Shown here: in pieces, positions 55,977 to 64,000 of the stretch
Position numbering within the stretch: position 1 is the stretch's first letter
Layout: each line of letters opens with the position of its first letter
Source of the DNA: Pycnococcus provasolii
Taxonomy: Eukaryota; Chlorophyta; Pseudoscourfieldiophyceae; Pseudoscourfieldiales; Pycnococcaceae
DNA length: 64,000 nucleotides
Assembly: GCA_938743325.2 (NCBI GenBank)
Contig: OW568866.1
Coordinates: 558,001 to 622,000 of the forward strand
Direction: 5' to 3'
Notes under the pieces: generated by a model
Seen by the model: only the letters and a program-made list of their open reading frames with translations
Databases searched by the model: none
What the model was told of the DNA's origin: nothing
Program-made: the position numbers and the translations under genes

Positions 55977-58757
55977 TCACGAAGAGGCGCGGCGACGGTA
56001 CATGTAGACATAGCCGCGGTCCACCGGCGTTTCTTGCGACAGCGCGACCTTTTCGTCGTTGAAAAGAAGCCAAGGCCCGAGCGTCGATGCACCGGCGACA
56101 GGAGGAGACTCCGTGCGGCGTGCGTGGCAGACGTAGTGGCCACACGCGGTATTCGCACCCACATGACTCACAAATCCTACAAGCTCGTAGATGCCAGGCC
56201 CATCTTCGCGTGTGACGGCGGTAGAAGCCGAAGCCGACGGTGCAGCCTCTTCCTCCTCCACGTACGGCGTGTGGAAGTCCGCGTCACCCATGTGGCTTAA
56301 TACCCACTCCATTGCGGCCTCCACTCCTGAGTTGTTCGTTGCCTTGCACGCCTTCTTCGCGCCATTCTCCTCGAAGCCCATCGCCACGATCTGGGCGATG
56401 ATGTCCGCGTCGGGGCTGAAGCGAGACGCGCCTCCAGCCGGCTGCGCCGTCGCAGCCTCCTCCTCCACGTACGGCGTGTGGAAGTCCGCGTCACCCATGT
56501 GGCTTAATACCCACTCCATTGCGGCCTCCACTCCTGAGTTGTTCGTTGCCTTGCACGCCTTCTTCGCGCCGTTCTCCTCGAAACCCATCGCCACGATCTG
56601 GGCGATGATGTCCGCGTCGGGGCTGAAGCGCGTCGATGCAGGCGCTGCGCCACTTCCCTCAGGCGCATCGGGCATGGGCACCTCGCCATCGCGTATGCCA
56701 TGGGCGCGAAGCGACTCGAGGTTCAGCTCCGCCGGCGCCTCCACTTCCGCGTCGAGCTTCGCCGGGCGCCAATTTTTGTCGAAGTAATATCTGTGGATCG
56801 CGACAAGCATGTAGGGTGGAAATGTGGCGAAGCGCGTTGACTTTTGCGCATTCACCTGCTTTCCATCCATCGCCGGCGAGTTGAATTCCACAACCTCCGT
56901 CGCTGCGAACGAATCGATGCACGAAAGGAGCGGCACGCGCGGAACAACCTTCGCGGGCACCATCTCCGTGTCCATAGCGGCGTCGGGAGCGGGCGGCGCA
57001 GCCGCGGCGGCATTGTCCGTCGCCGTGCCGTCGGACGACACGTACGTGCAAGCTCCCGCCTCCTCAAGCTTGCGCCTCTTCGCCACCTCCGAGTCGCTCG
57101 CCGCAACCTCGCTCGAGTTGACCGCGCGGTCAAGCGGCACATTCACGCCGAGGTAGAGCTCCGGTCGGCGCGTGTAGCGCACCGTCTGCGACTCCGGGTC
57201 GAACAGGCGTTCCTCCACCTCAAACTCGAAGAGCTGCTTGAGCGGTCGCCAGCCAAGTCCAGAGGCGCCAGACGCCTCGATGCGGCTGGCGCCAGAGCGC
57301 TCTGCGCTCTCCATGCGATCGATCAGGTGCCCAAGATACTCGAGCGCATCCTGCTGGCGAGCACTCGAGAATTCGGAGTGGCCTTGCCCCAGAAGTGTGC
57401 GGAACAGACGCGGCGCGATGCGCAGGGGTGTCGGCGTCGGCGTTGCACCGTCTTCCGGCGGAGCGGCATTGGCATTCACACCAGCGTAGCGATCTCCGCG
57501 TAGAGCCTCCATCGCCTTCGCAAACTGCACGAGCTCGTCGGCAGTGCCTTCGGATGATGCTGGCACGGACGCGCGCAGGCTTGCCGCCATTGCCATGTTC
57601 GGCGCGGCGACGTCGTCGATGCTCGCCAGCAGCTGCAGGATTGAGGCAATGTAGCACGAATTTCCCAGGTTCGATAACCCGATGCGACCTGCTCCGCTCA
57701 CAGCTTGAAGGTCCTTGCCCGCTTCCGTGACCTTGTCAAATTCGAAGCTCTGGTTGAGGTCGAGCGTCAGCTCTGCCATCGTCTTATCCGTCTTCGTCTG
57801 CTTCATGATGTCGATGCCCCAGTGTGAGAGGTGGTCCTTGAGGTTTGCATCCGTCACGAGGTCGTTTTCGTCTGGTGCATACGAGAAGACGTCCGCGCCG
57901 TTGGGCGTGATGGTTCCGAGCTTCACCGCAAGCGGGTAGTCCTTGCCCTGCGCCTTCATCTCCTCGTAGTGCCTGATTGCGGCACCATTCCCACCACTTC
58001 CGTCCCAGTTGCGCCTCCCGCTGCCGATGAAGCCGTCGGACAGGTTAAGCCACAAGTTCTCCGTCGCACCACTCTCCATGCACTTCCACTTCTTTGGGTC
58101 AGGCGAGATGAGGCGTCCGTTCGGGTCCTCCTGAGGCAGGTTTGCGGCATACCTGCTTTCCTTGACTTCGTTCTCCTCTGCCCACGCCGCGAGGTCCTCT
58201 CGCTTCGCGACACCGTCGTGCTTCAGTACCGCGTCAACGACGTTAAGCACGAGCTCTGGCAGGTTCGCGTTGGGGAGAAGTATTTCCACCTTGGACGGGT
58301 AGACGAGCAGTGTGTTGACGTCGACGACGTTCGCGGCGTCGTCACCTGCGTCGAATCCGTCGGGTGTTCCGATGGCCACCTTCTTAGGCTGCTGCTGTTC
58401 TCCTTTGTCTTTGTTGTCGTCACTCTTCTTTTTGGGCACGTAGAAGCTTCTCGTACGCAGGTACAGGTCGCAGTTCGTTCGCTCGTGATCCGCGTCAACA
58501 AATAAATCACCCGTCGCCGTGAATGTCTTGAGGTTGATCGCGAGTCCGGAGGGGCAGAACGGCGTGTCGTGTGAGAGCGCGCACTCCGTTTTGTGCACCG
58601 CGTCGTACGCGGATGGCGACTTGAGGCTCATGGAAGACATCGCACGACGCACCTGGGATAACGGAGAATCCGCAGATGAATCCGAATCATCAAGAGCAGT
58701 TAATGCGTGAGGAACCAACGAGGACAAAGAGACCACTTCTGAGGAGGAGGACGCCAT
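55977..58757 (-). CDS. USP5: USP5/UBP14-type ubiquitin carboxyl-terminal hydrolase
   Basis: 926 aa from the ATG at 58757. Cleaves unanchored polyubiquitin. Domains in order: N-terminal zinc-finger region with a canonical-looking zf-UBP (~110-250; ESGATENLWLNLSDGFIGSGRRNWDGSGG, AIRHYEEM), the USP5 block HWGIDIMKQTKTDKTMAELTLDLNQ, then the USP domain: Cys box GLSNLGNSCYIASILQLL with C368, two UBA domains at ~706-762 and ~775-831 inserted in the catalytic domain, and His box GHYVCHARR with H874. The two UBA copies, each with MGF (GF ubiquitin-binding motif), are almost identical, unlike animal USP5 where they differ; they come from a 207-bp tandem duplication. Intronless. Acidic and Ala-rich linkers occur. 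Confidence 0.95.
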   Translation of the reverse strand: MASSSSEVVSLSSLVPHALTALDDSDSSADSPLSQVRRAMSSMSLKSPSAYDAVHKTECALSHDTPFCPSGLAINLKTFTATGDLFVDADHERTNCDLYLRTRSFYVPKKKSDDNKDKGEQQQPKKVAIGTPDGFDAGDDAANVVDVNTLLVYPSKVEILLPNANLPELVLNVVDAVLKHDGVAKREDLAAWAEENEVKESRYAANLPQEDPNGRLISPDPKKWKCMESGATENLWLNLSDGFIGSGRRNWDGSGGNGAAIRHYEEMKAQGKDYPLAVKLGTITPNGADVFSYAPDENDLVTDANLKDHLSHWGIDIMKQTKTDKTMAELTLDLNQSFEFDKVTEAGKDLQAVSGAGRIGLSNLGNSCYIASILQLLASIDDVAAPNMAMAASLRASVPASSEGTADELVQFAKAMEALRGDRYAGVNANAAPPEDGATPTPTPLRIAPRLFRTLLGQGHSEFSSARQQDALEYLGHLIDRMESAERSGASRIEASGASGLGWRPLKQLFEFEVEERLFDPESQTVRYTRRPELYLGVNVPLDRAVNSSEVAASDSEVAKRRKLEEAGACTYVSSDGTATDNAAAAAPPAPDAAMDTEMVPAKVVPRVPLLSCIDSFAATEVVEFNSPAMDGKQVNAQKSTRFATFPPYMLVAIHRYYFDKNWRPAKLDAEVEAPAELNLESLRAHGIRDGEVPMPDAPEGSGAAPASTRFSPDADIIAQIVAMGFEENGAKKACKATNNSGVEAAMEWVLSHMGDADFHTPYVEEEAATAQPAGGASRFSPDADIIAQIVAMGFEENGAKKACKATNNSGVEAAMEWVLSHMGDADFHTPYVEEEEAAPSASASTAVTREDGPGIYELVGFVSHVGANTACGHYVCHARRTESPPVAGASTLGPWLLFNDEKVALSQETPVDRGYVYMYRRRASS
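56241..56640. repeat. 207-bp tandem duplication of a UBA domain
   Basis: Two copies (about 56245-56435 and 56452-56640) offset by 207 bp, identical apart from a few substitutions, in frame inside USP5. Both encode a complete UBA with NNSGVEAAMEWVLSHMGD. Confidence 0.95.
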
Positions 58758-59241
58758 GTTGTTTCCCGGGAGCAAGAGGTCCGGAAGTGAAATGAAAGCA
58801 GGAAAGCAGTCCTGAAAGGAAACGGGACGCCGACGTGCGAATGGCGCGGCCTGCTTTCCCCCGGGCCCCGGGCCCGGGAGGCCCGGCACCTGCGCGGGAA
58901 AACCCTATCTCCGCATGTGGTGGCCGTCGAACGTCTACGATAGTACTCCAGTCATGAGCACAGGCTGGCTCCTTGCCGATGATGTTGTTCGGATCCTCGG
59001 TGACCTTCTTGAACCATGCTGCCTTTGTGTCCGCTGCCTCCTCCACCTTAGCCATTTCTTCTGTGCTCGGCTGCTCGCTCCGTCATCTGACGAATCATGC
59101 CTACCTATCGCCAGCCCTTTGTGGTAGGTGGATGTTTTTGAAGAATCCATTCGTAATCCTCTCCCCTCTCGTGACTCAGAAGTACCCACGCGCAATGGTG
59201 GTTCTTGTGTTATCCAACGGCGTTGTTTGTGTCAAGCACTT

Positions 59242-59645
59242 TCAGTGTATGTCAAGAAGAACGTATGCTTTCGGCGGTGATACCTCCGGCGCTAACCCTT
59301 CCGTGCCGTCGGCCGTGCCGCCGTCGGTCGCGCCGACGGTGTCCATGTCTTCGGTTGCCTCGGACGCGCGTTGGATGTTACGTTGTGTTGTGCTCCGGCA
59401 ATCCACTTCTCGTTCTCCACAAGCTTCGTAGCATTGCTCTCGTACGCCTGCGTCGCAAGCGCCTCTAAAGATTGGTTCTGGTTAGTGTCGTTGGTTTTCG
59501 TCAAAGTTTGCGCATACCCTGAGGCGTCAATCCCTGCCATACACGCCGCCAAAGATTCTGGCGGAGTCCAGTTTGGACCACGTGAAGTTGGCGTCTTCGG
59601 TGCAGCGGCGGCAGCGGCGTCTGCCGCGGGCGTGGGGAGCGACAT
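59242..59645 (-). CDS. Possible small two-exon Cys-containing protein
   Basis: Candidate: exon 1 59645-59518, exon 2 59464-59242, 116 aa. A 53-bp intron with GTATGC donor and CACTAAC then CTTTAG acceptor joins the frame as CMAGIDASGGACDAGVREQCYEACGE, giving clustered cysteines; reading through gives a Cys-poor 117-aa frame instead. N terminus MSLPTPAADAAAAAAPKTPT is Ala/Pro-rich. The clustered Cys could form a CHCH-like or other disulfide fold, unconfirmed. Both versions are speculative. Confidence 0.4.
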
Positions 59646-60273
59646 GACGGCAGCGTAGCCGACGACACAGAAGTGATGGGAACGTTCAGGTCTCTGATGG
59701 GAGGAACAGGGCTCTTGGGAATCGCACGGCCCGACCTACGTAGCCGACCTAATAAGCGACCGTGAATCACTGCACGGCCCGACCTAGGTGGCGGACCTAA
59801 CCAGGGGAGTCCCATTTTTCCAAGAATTTCTGAATTTTTGCCTGTTTTGGTCTTTGCAGGTGTGCCTTGCGCTCCTGCCGCACTGCTGCGCCTTGGTGGA
59901 GGTGTACCCTCTCTGTTGTCTCGTTGCTCCTCCTCGTCGGAGCTGCTTGACATTCACTGAGGTTGAACTCTAATTCTCTCTGCAGCGTGACGTTCCGCTG
60001 CCTCCTTAGCTTTTAACGAATGAATTTCCACAGTCCGTCACCAACCTGTATGATTCAGTGTGTGGCCTATCTCGCCAATTACACTTCTCTTAACTCTTGA
60101 CTCTTAACTTGACTCTACCTTACCTTAAGGCGCTCGACGCACGTCCCGTGCGTTAAAAGCTCGTCGCCAATGATTCTCCCTGCCGGCTCCACCGCGGCCA
60201 CAAGTCCCCACTGAACCGGGGCCTTAACAAGGGGTCCCCAAATCTCATCTAATCTAGATCTCTTCCCCTCCCC
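59646..60273. other. Intergenic region with short direct repeat
   Basis: CACGGCCCGACCTA occurs at 59726 and 59774, 48 bp apart, in longer imperfect copies. A minus frame from 59953 (MSSSSDEEEQRDN) has a plausible start but overlaps the neighbouring gene in a different frame and has no domain. 59960-60270 holds nothing recognisable. Confidence 0.4.
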
Positions 60274-61170
60274 TTAAACCCCTACTCTCCCTCTCCTGGC
60301 GTGACACCTGGCCCACGACGTTGTCGCGCAAACGCGTGCCATCTTTTCTCGCAAATCGTCAGTGCGCACACCCATGTCGACGATGCGGGTCCTCAAGATG
60401 GCTAGCCTGTCGTCTCCATCCGCGATCGTCGCTGTCGCATCCCGCACCTCCTTTGCACACACAAAAAGACGTCTGCAAGCCTCGACGTCCTCGTCTCTGA
60501 AAGGCATAGTATCGCCTCGCAAGAAGCGTGCGCACTCCTTGGTTGCAGCATCAAGCCTCGCGTTTGCATCCGCGATCGTCGTTGTCGCTGTATCGATCGC
60601 CAGCTTCTCTTCTGCTCGCCTTGCCTCGTTGCGCGCTAAGTACTCTGCATGCTTTACTTGCTCTTGCTGCTTCCTTTGCTCTCGCCCATCGCGTACTGAT
60701 CCACTGGACCGGTCCGGACCAGGAGGTCCTCCAGTTCGGACGGGTTCGAGACGCTTGCGTGACGCACGCGAGCCTGTGGACGAGAGCCAGCTCTTGTGAG
60801 CGGTCTTCACCTTCTTCATTGTAGCACCACTCGTGTTGAACCTTTGGTTCACGTCATCTACGATGTCCTGTAGTTGATTTTCGGTTGGCTCAGCAGTTGG
60901 GAGTTTGGGAAATAGCTCGAGCTCGCACAGGTTCCGCATCTTCGCCGTAAACTTCTGATGGCTGAACATCGGTCTCCATGGCTGCAGTGGTGCGGCAGCA
61001 AGTGCCGAGGGCGACGCTGCCGCGACTCCCGTCGCGAGACTGCAATCGACAGCCTCCTTCTCCTTTTCTTGAGGCTGAGATGAGACCTCTTCTTCGTGAC
61101 CATCCGGCGGCAGCTCCACCGCCATCGTTGTCGCTGGCACACACGACATGTTGCCTTCTGCGACGGACAT
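60274..61170 (-). CDS. 298-aa unknown protein, possibly DNA-binding
   Basis: 298 aa from the ATG at 61170. Acidic N terminus, then a ~55-residue helical motif (SHQKFTAKMRNLCELELFPKLPTAEPTENQLQDIVDDVNQRF, TMKKVKTAHKSWLSSTGS) whose P/T-x-QL..IVDDVN..F...KVKTAHKSWL pattern is reminiscent of a homeodomain-like helix-turn-helix (inference). A basic, Pro-rich linker and a long Arg/Glu/Ala coiled coil (~190-285) follow. GGTCGG-containing short repeats flank it at 59726, 59774 and 61293. Could be a transcription factor or a domesticated transposon ORF; no catalytic motif. Confidence 0.55.
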   Translation of the reverse strand: MSVAEGNMSCVPATTMAVELPPDGHEEEVSSQPQEKEKEAVDCSLATGVAAASPSALAAAPLQPWRPMFSHQKFTAKMRNLCELELFPKLPTAEPTENQLQDIVDDVNQRFNTSGATMKKVKTAHKSWLSSTGSRASRKRLEPVRTGGPPGPDRSSGSVRDGREQRKQQEQVKHAEYLARNEARRAEEKLAIDTATTTIADANARLDAATKECARFLRGDTMPFRDEDVEACRRLFVCAKEVRDATATIADGDDRLAILRTRIVDMGVRTDDLREKMARVCATTSWARCHARRGRVGV

Positions 61171-61665
61171 GGCGCCTGCTGCTTGGCCTGCTTCGTTCGC
61201 AAATTGGGTTTTCTGTACCGTTGGGGACCGCAAACCCCAACGGTAAAATTCGAGCCCGCGTTCCCGGGGCGGTTGAGGGTCGACCACTGAGGACTGTCGG
61301 GCCGACCTGCTAGGTCGTTATAGACGTTAGGGGTTTGGTGGGCCTGCCTCTTCCTCCTCAAACCCCTAAGAGGCAACCTGTCGCGCCGGGGATAGCAAAA
61401 TTAGCTTTGCAAGGGACTGCTGGGGAGGGAAAATCCAATCGCTCGGGGAAGGGGAGGAGGGGGGCCAATGCTTGTTTTCCCGCCTCACAGGGCCTTTTGT
61501 GAAAATTTTCCCCCCAATTGCCGAATATTGACAGGTTAGACTGCACAGCCCAATTATTCGTTGTCCCCCCCCTCCCTTGGAAGCTTTTCCCCGTCCCGCC
61601 AACCTCTTCCGTTTTTCCCATCACTTCCCATCAAAAACAGCTCCTTCATCACTCCCTCTTTGGCA
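61171..61665. promoter_or_regulatory. Divergent promoter of the 298-aa gene and MCM7
   Basis: 495 bp. Includes GACCTGCTAGGTC palindromic motif (61301-61315), CCCTTCCC-like stretches and an 8-C run (61565-61572) 94 bp before the MCM7 ATG. No gene. Confidence 0.5.
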
Positions 61666-64000
61666 ATGGCCTCGGCTTCTATGGGCTCCATGCTCAGTGG
61701 AAAGTACTCGGAAGCTTTAGCGTCCTCTCGTCTCTTCTTATCATCATTCTCTAGTACAAATGGGGGTGATCTGAAGTACCTCTCCAATTTGCAGGATATC
61801 GCAAACCGTAAGCGATCCTCGCTCATCATCGACATGAACGACCTGTACGCATACGACCCAGAACTGTGCGAAAGTGTTAAGGGGAACACAAAGAGATACA
61901 TGAACGTATTCGCAGAAGCGGCGGATGCTGCCATGCCACCTGCGACTGATACCTCCATACCGGACGACGTCATTGGTATGTGGTGGAATTCCTACCAAGC
62001 CCTTTGTTTTTCACCCAAACAAAACCATTTCAACGTTGGCTAACCTCTTCCTACCCTCCAACTTAAAAATAAATAATTGGCAAACGTAAACAGACACGCT
62101 CACCAGGCAACGACGCGAGGCGCAGCGCGAGCAGGAGGGAGACACGCCCGCCGCAGACGACGACCTGCAGCAGTTACCCGCCGTGCTGACGCGACGATTC
62201 GAGGTGCTGTTCACGAACGCCGTCAAGCCGGAGGACCTCAAGCCAACAGCAACTACCACGGACAAGGATAAGCTGTCGGAGGCGGCAGTCCTTCCACTGC
62301 GTGCCCTTACCGCCGACCGCATCGGAAGCCTCGTCTGCGTGCGCGGCATCATCACCAAGGTGACGGACGTCAAGCCGCAACTTCAGGTGGCGACGTACAC
62401 GTGCGACGAGTGCGGATTCGAGATCTACCAGGAAATTACCGGTGGGCAATACATGCCCATCACCGAGTGCCCCGCCACCGTCTGTCGCACGCGCAAGGTG
62501 AACGGGTCGCTCTTCCACCAGCCACGTGGCTCGAAGTTCGTCAAGTACCAGGAGGTGAAGCTGCAGGAGCTGTCAGGCGACGTTCCCATCGGACACACAC
62601 CGCGAAGCTTGACGATCCACGTGCGAGGAACGCTCACGCGAACCGCGAGCGCGGGCGACTCCGTCGCGATCACCGGCATCTTTCTGCCCGTGCCATTTAC
62701 CGGATACAAGGCAATGCGCGCGGGGCTCATCGCAGACACCTACCTGGAGGCGATGAACATCTGCAAGGAGAAGCAATCGTTCGACGAATCGCGCGGAACG
62801 GCGGAAGGCGGATCGGCGGACGGGAGCGCGGAGGCTGCGGAAGCTGCCGCGGCGGACGGGAACCAGGAGGGCGCCATTGTTCCCGTTGAAGGCGCGGCGG
62901 GAGGTGCAGCGTTCGTCATGGATGCCGAGGAGATCGCGGCGCGCCACATCGCCAACTCGCCGGATGCCTACGACCGGCTTGCGCGCAGTATCGCGCCAGA
63001 AATTTACGGGTTCGTCGACGTGAAGAAGGCGCTGCTACTGCTGCTCGTAGGCGCGCCAACGCGCCAGCTCACCGACGGCCTTCGAATCCGAGGCGACGTA
63101 CACATCTGCCTGATGGGCGATCCTGGAGTGGCGAAGAGTCAGCTGCTAAAGCAGGTGTGCCAGGTGGCACCTCGCTCCGTCTACACGACAGGTCGCGGTA
63201 GCAGCGGAGTTGGCCTCACGGCAGCCGTGACGCGCGACGCGGTGACGAACGAGCTCGTTCTCGAGGGCGGCGCGCTCGTCCTGGCGGACAACGGCGTCTG
63301 CTGCATCGACGAGTTCGACAAGATGGACGAGTCTGACCGAACGGCGATTCACGAGGTTATGGAGCAGCAGACGGTGAGCATTGCCAAGGCGGGTATCACC
63401 ACCACGCTCAACGCGCGCACGTCGGTGCTGTCGGCAGCCAACCCCAAGTACGGCCGCTACGACCTTCGCGCCACGCCGAGCGAAAACATCGACATGCCCG
63501 CGGCGCTGCTCAGCCGCTTCGACCTCCTCTTCCTCATCCTCGACCGATCGGACCGTGACCGCGACGAGAGGCTCGCACACCACGTGCTGCACGTGCACGC
63601 GCATGGTGCGGCGCCTGATCCGGATGCTGAGGTTACCGCCGCGGGGCTGACGCCCGAGCAGCTTCGCAGCTACATCTCCGTCGCCCGTCGCCGCGACCCG
63701 CTGGTGCCCACAGGCCTTGCGGACTACGTGGCAGCTGCGTACGCCGAGCTTCGCAAGGAAGAGGCTGCGACGGACCGACCGCACAGCTACACCACGGCGC
63801 GCACGCTGCTGGCAGTTCTGCGACTTGGCTCCGCGCTTGCCCGCCTTCGCCTGGCGGATGAGGTGGCGCAGGCTGACGTGGATGAGGCGCTGCGCCTGAT
63901 GCGCGTGTCGAAGGCGAGCTTGTATGCAGAGGCTGAGGATGCCGGCGATGCGCGCCGACGCCGTGCGGATCCCGTGAGCGCGGCATTTGCGCTGATCCGA
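61666..64000 (+). CDS. MCM7: MCM7 replicative helicase subunit (3' end outside window)
   Basis: Exon 1 61666-61975, exon 2 62094 onward; 118-bp GT-AG intron (GTATGT donor, CTAAC 50 nt before the acceptor) joins in phase as [15 protein letters not shown]. 739 codons are visible and only a short C terminus is missing. N-terminal domain with [24 protein letters not shown], then a zinc finger (CDEC...CPATVC) and the oligonucleotide-binding fold. AAA+ core: [12 protein letters not shown], Walker A GDPGVAKS (K451), [17 protein letters not shown], Walker [10 protein letters not shown] (D509), arginine finger SRFD. MCM7 is one of six subunits of the MCM2-7 ring that unwinds origins. All ATPase residues are present; a ~35-residue Ala/Gly insert lies between zinc finger and core. 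Confidence 0.96.

Noticed and set aside
58940-59055. Minus frame MAKVEEAADTKAAWFKK...
   Set aside because: About 40 protein-like residues, then it runs into the G/C-rich USP5 leader; could be an exon but no partner exon was found.
59501-59953. Minus frame starting MSSSSDEEEQ
   Set aside because: Plausible start but overlaps the next minus-strand frame out of register, with no domain or splice solution found.
1-64000. rRNA genes, CRISPR arrays, bacterial operons, insertion sequences
   Set aside because: None seen; gene structure, introns and protein families are eukaryotic.

Overview
The window looks like nuclear DNA of a small, compact-genome green alga (a prasinophyte or chlorophyte is my best guess). 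The genes are of eukaryotic type: a replicative MCM, spliceosome factors, an RLP24 ribosome-assembly factor, a GT29 transferase and a mitochondrial CX9C protein. The EHD protein carries its EH domain at the N terminus, as in plants, and one secreted protein has a pherophorin-like SPPPPSPPPP linker. Most genes are intronless. The five introns I can place with fair confidence are 75-270 bp, and four of them contain CTAAC. The lineage is inferred, not proven. Starts given below are ATG codons read directly; most minus-strand and N-terminal choices remain predictions.

Left third (1-25.6 kb): RECQ4 helicase with an Sld2-type N terminus (runs off the left edge), acetylornithine aminotransferase, an ALKBH8-like tRNA dioxygenase, a four-helix membrane protein, an EHD ATPase, a coiled-coil protein, a large secreted LTD/CotH-like protein, an ABC half-transporter with a built-in zinc finger, an F-box/WD40 protein and a Misato/DML1 homologue.

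Middle (25.6-39.5 kb): the accessory part. It has a truncated MULE transposase, two broken fragments of tyrosine-recombinase (DIRS-like) retroelements, and between those fragments an intact-looking membrane protein with a bacterial-type solute-binding ectodomain. Then come an aspartic protease (two exons), a large charged protein of unknown function, RLP24 and a proline-rich membrane glycoprotein.

Right part (39.5-64 kb): housekeeping genes packed tail to tail. These are a TspO-related membrane protein, the PRP5/DDX46 helicase, mitochondrial lipoyl synthase, a plastid PRC-barrel protein, a CCDC130-type splicing factor, COX19, an 872-aa unknown, a GT29 sialyltransferase-like enzyme, a 196-aa unknown, a USP5-type deubiquitinase with a nearly perfect duplicated UBA domain, two uncertain genes, and MCM7 (runs off the right edge).

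The genes do not form one pathway. Shared themes are DNA replication (RECQ4, MCM7), pre-mRNA splicing (PRP5, CCDC130) and mitochondrial function (LIP1, COX19). The most interesting unexplained signals are non-coding. A ~120-130 bp dispersed element sits just 3' of three minus-strand genes. A recurring 10-mer CTACGATAGT lies upstream of four genes, and palindromic GTACAGTAC boxes, poly-C tracts and telomere-like repeats occur in promoters. Among proteins, the ABC transporter with a zinc finger and nine consecutive histidines, the secreted LTD/CotH protein and the solute-binding receptor stand out.
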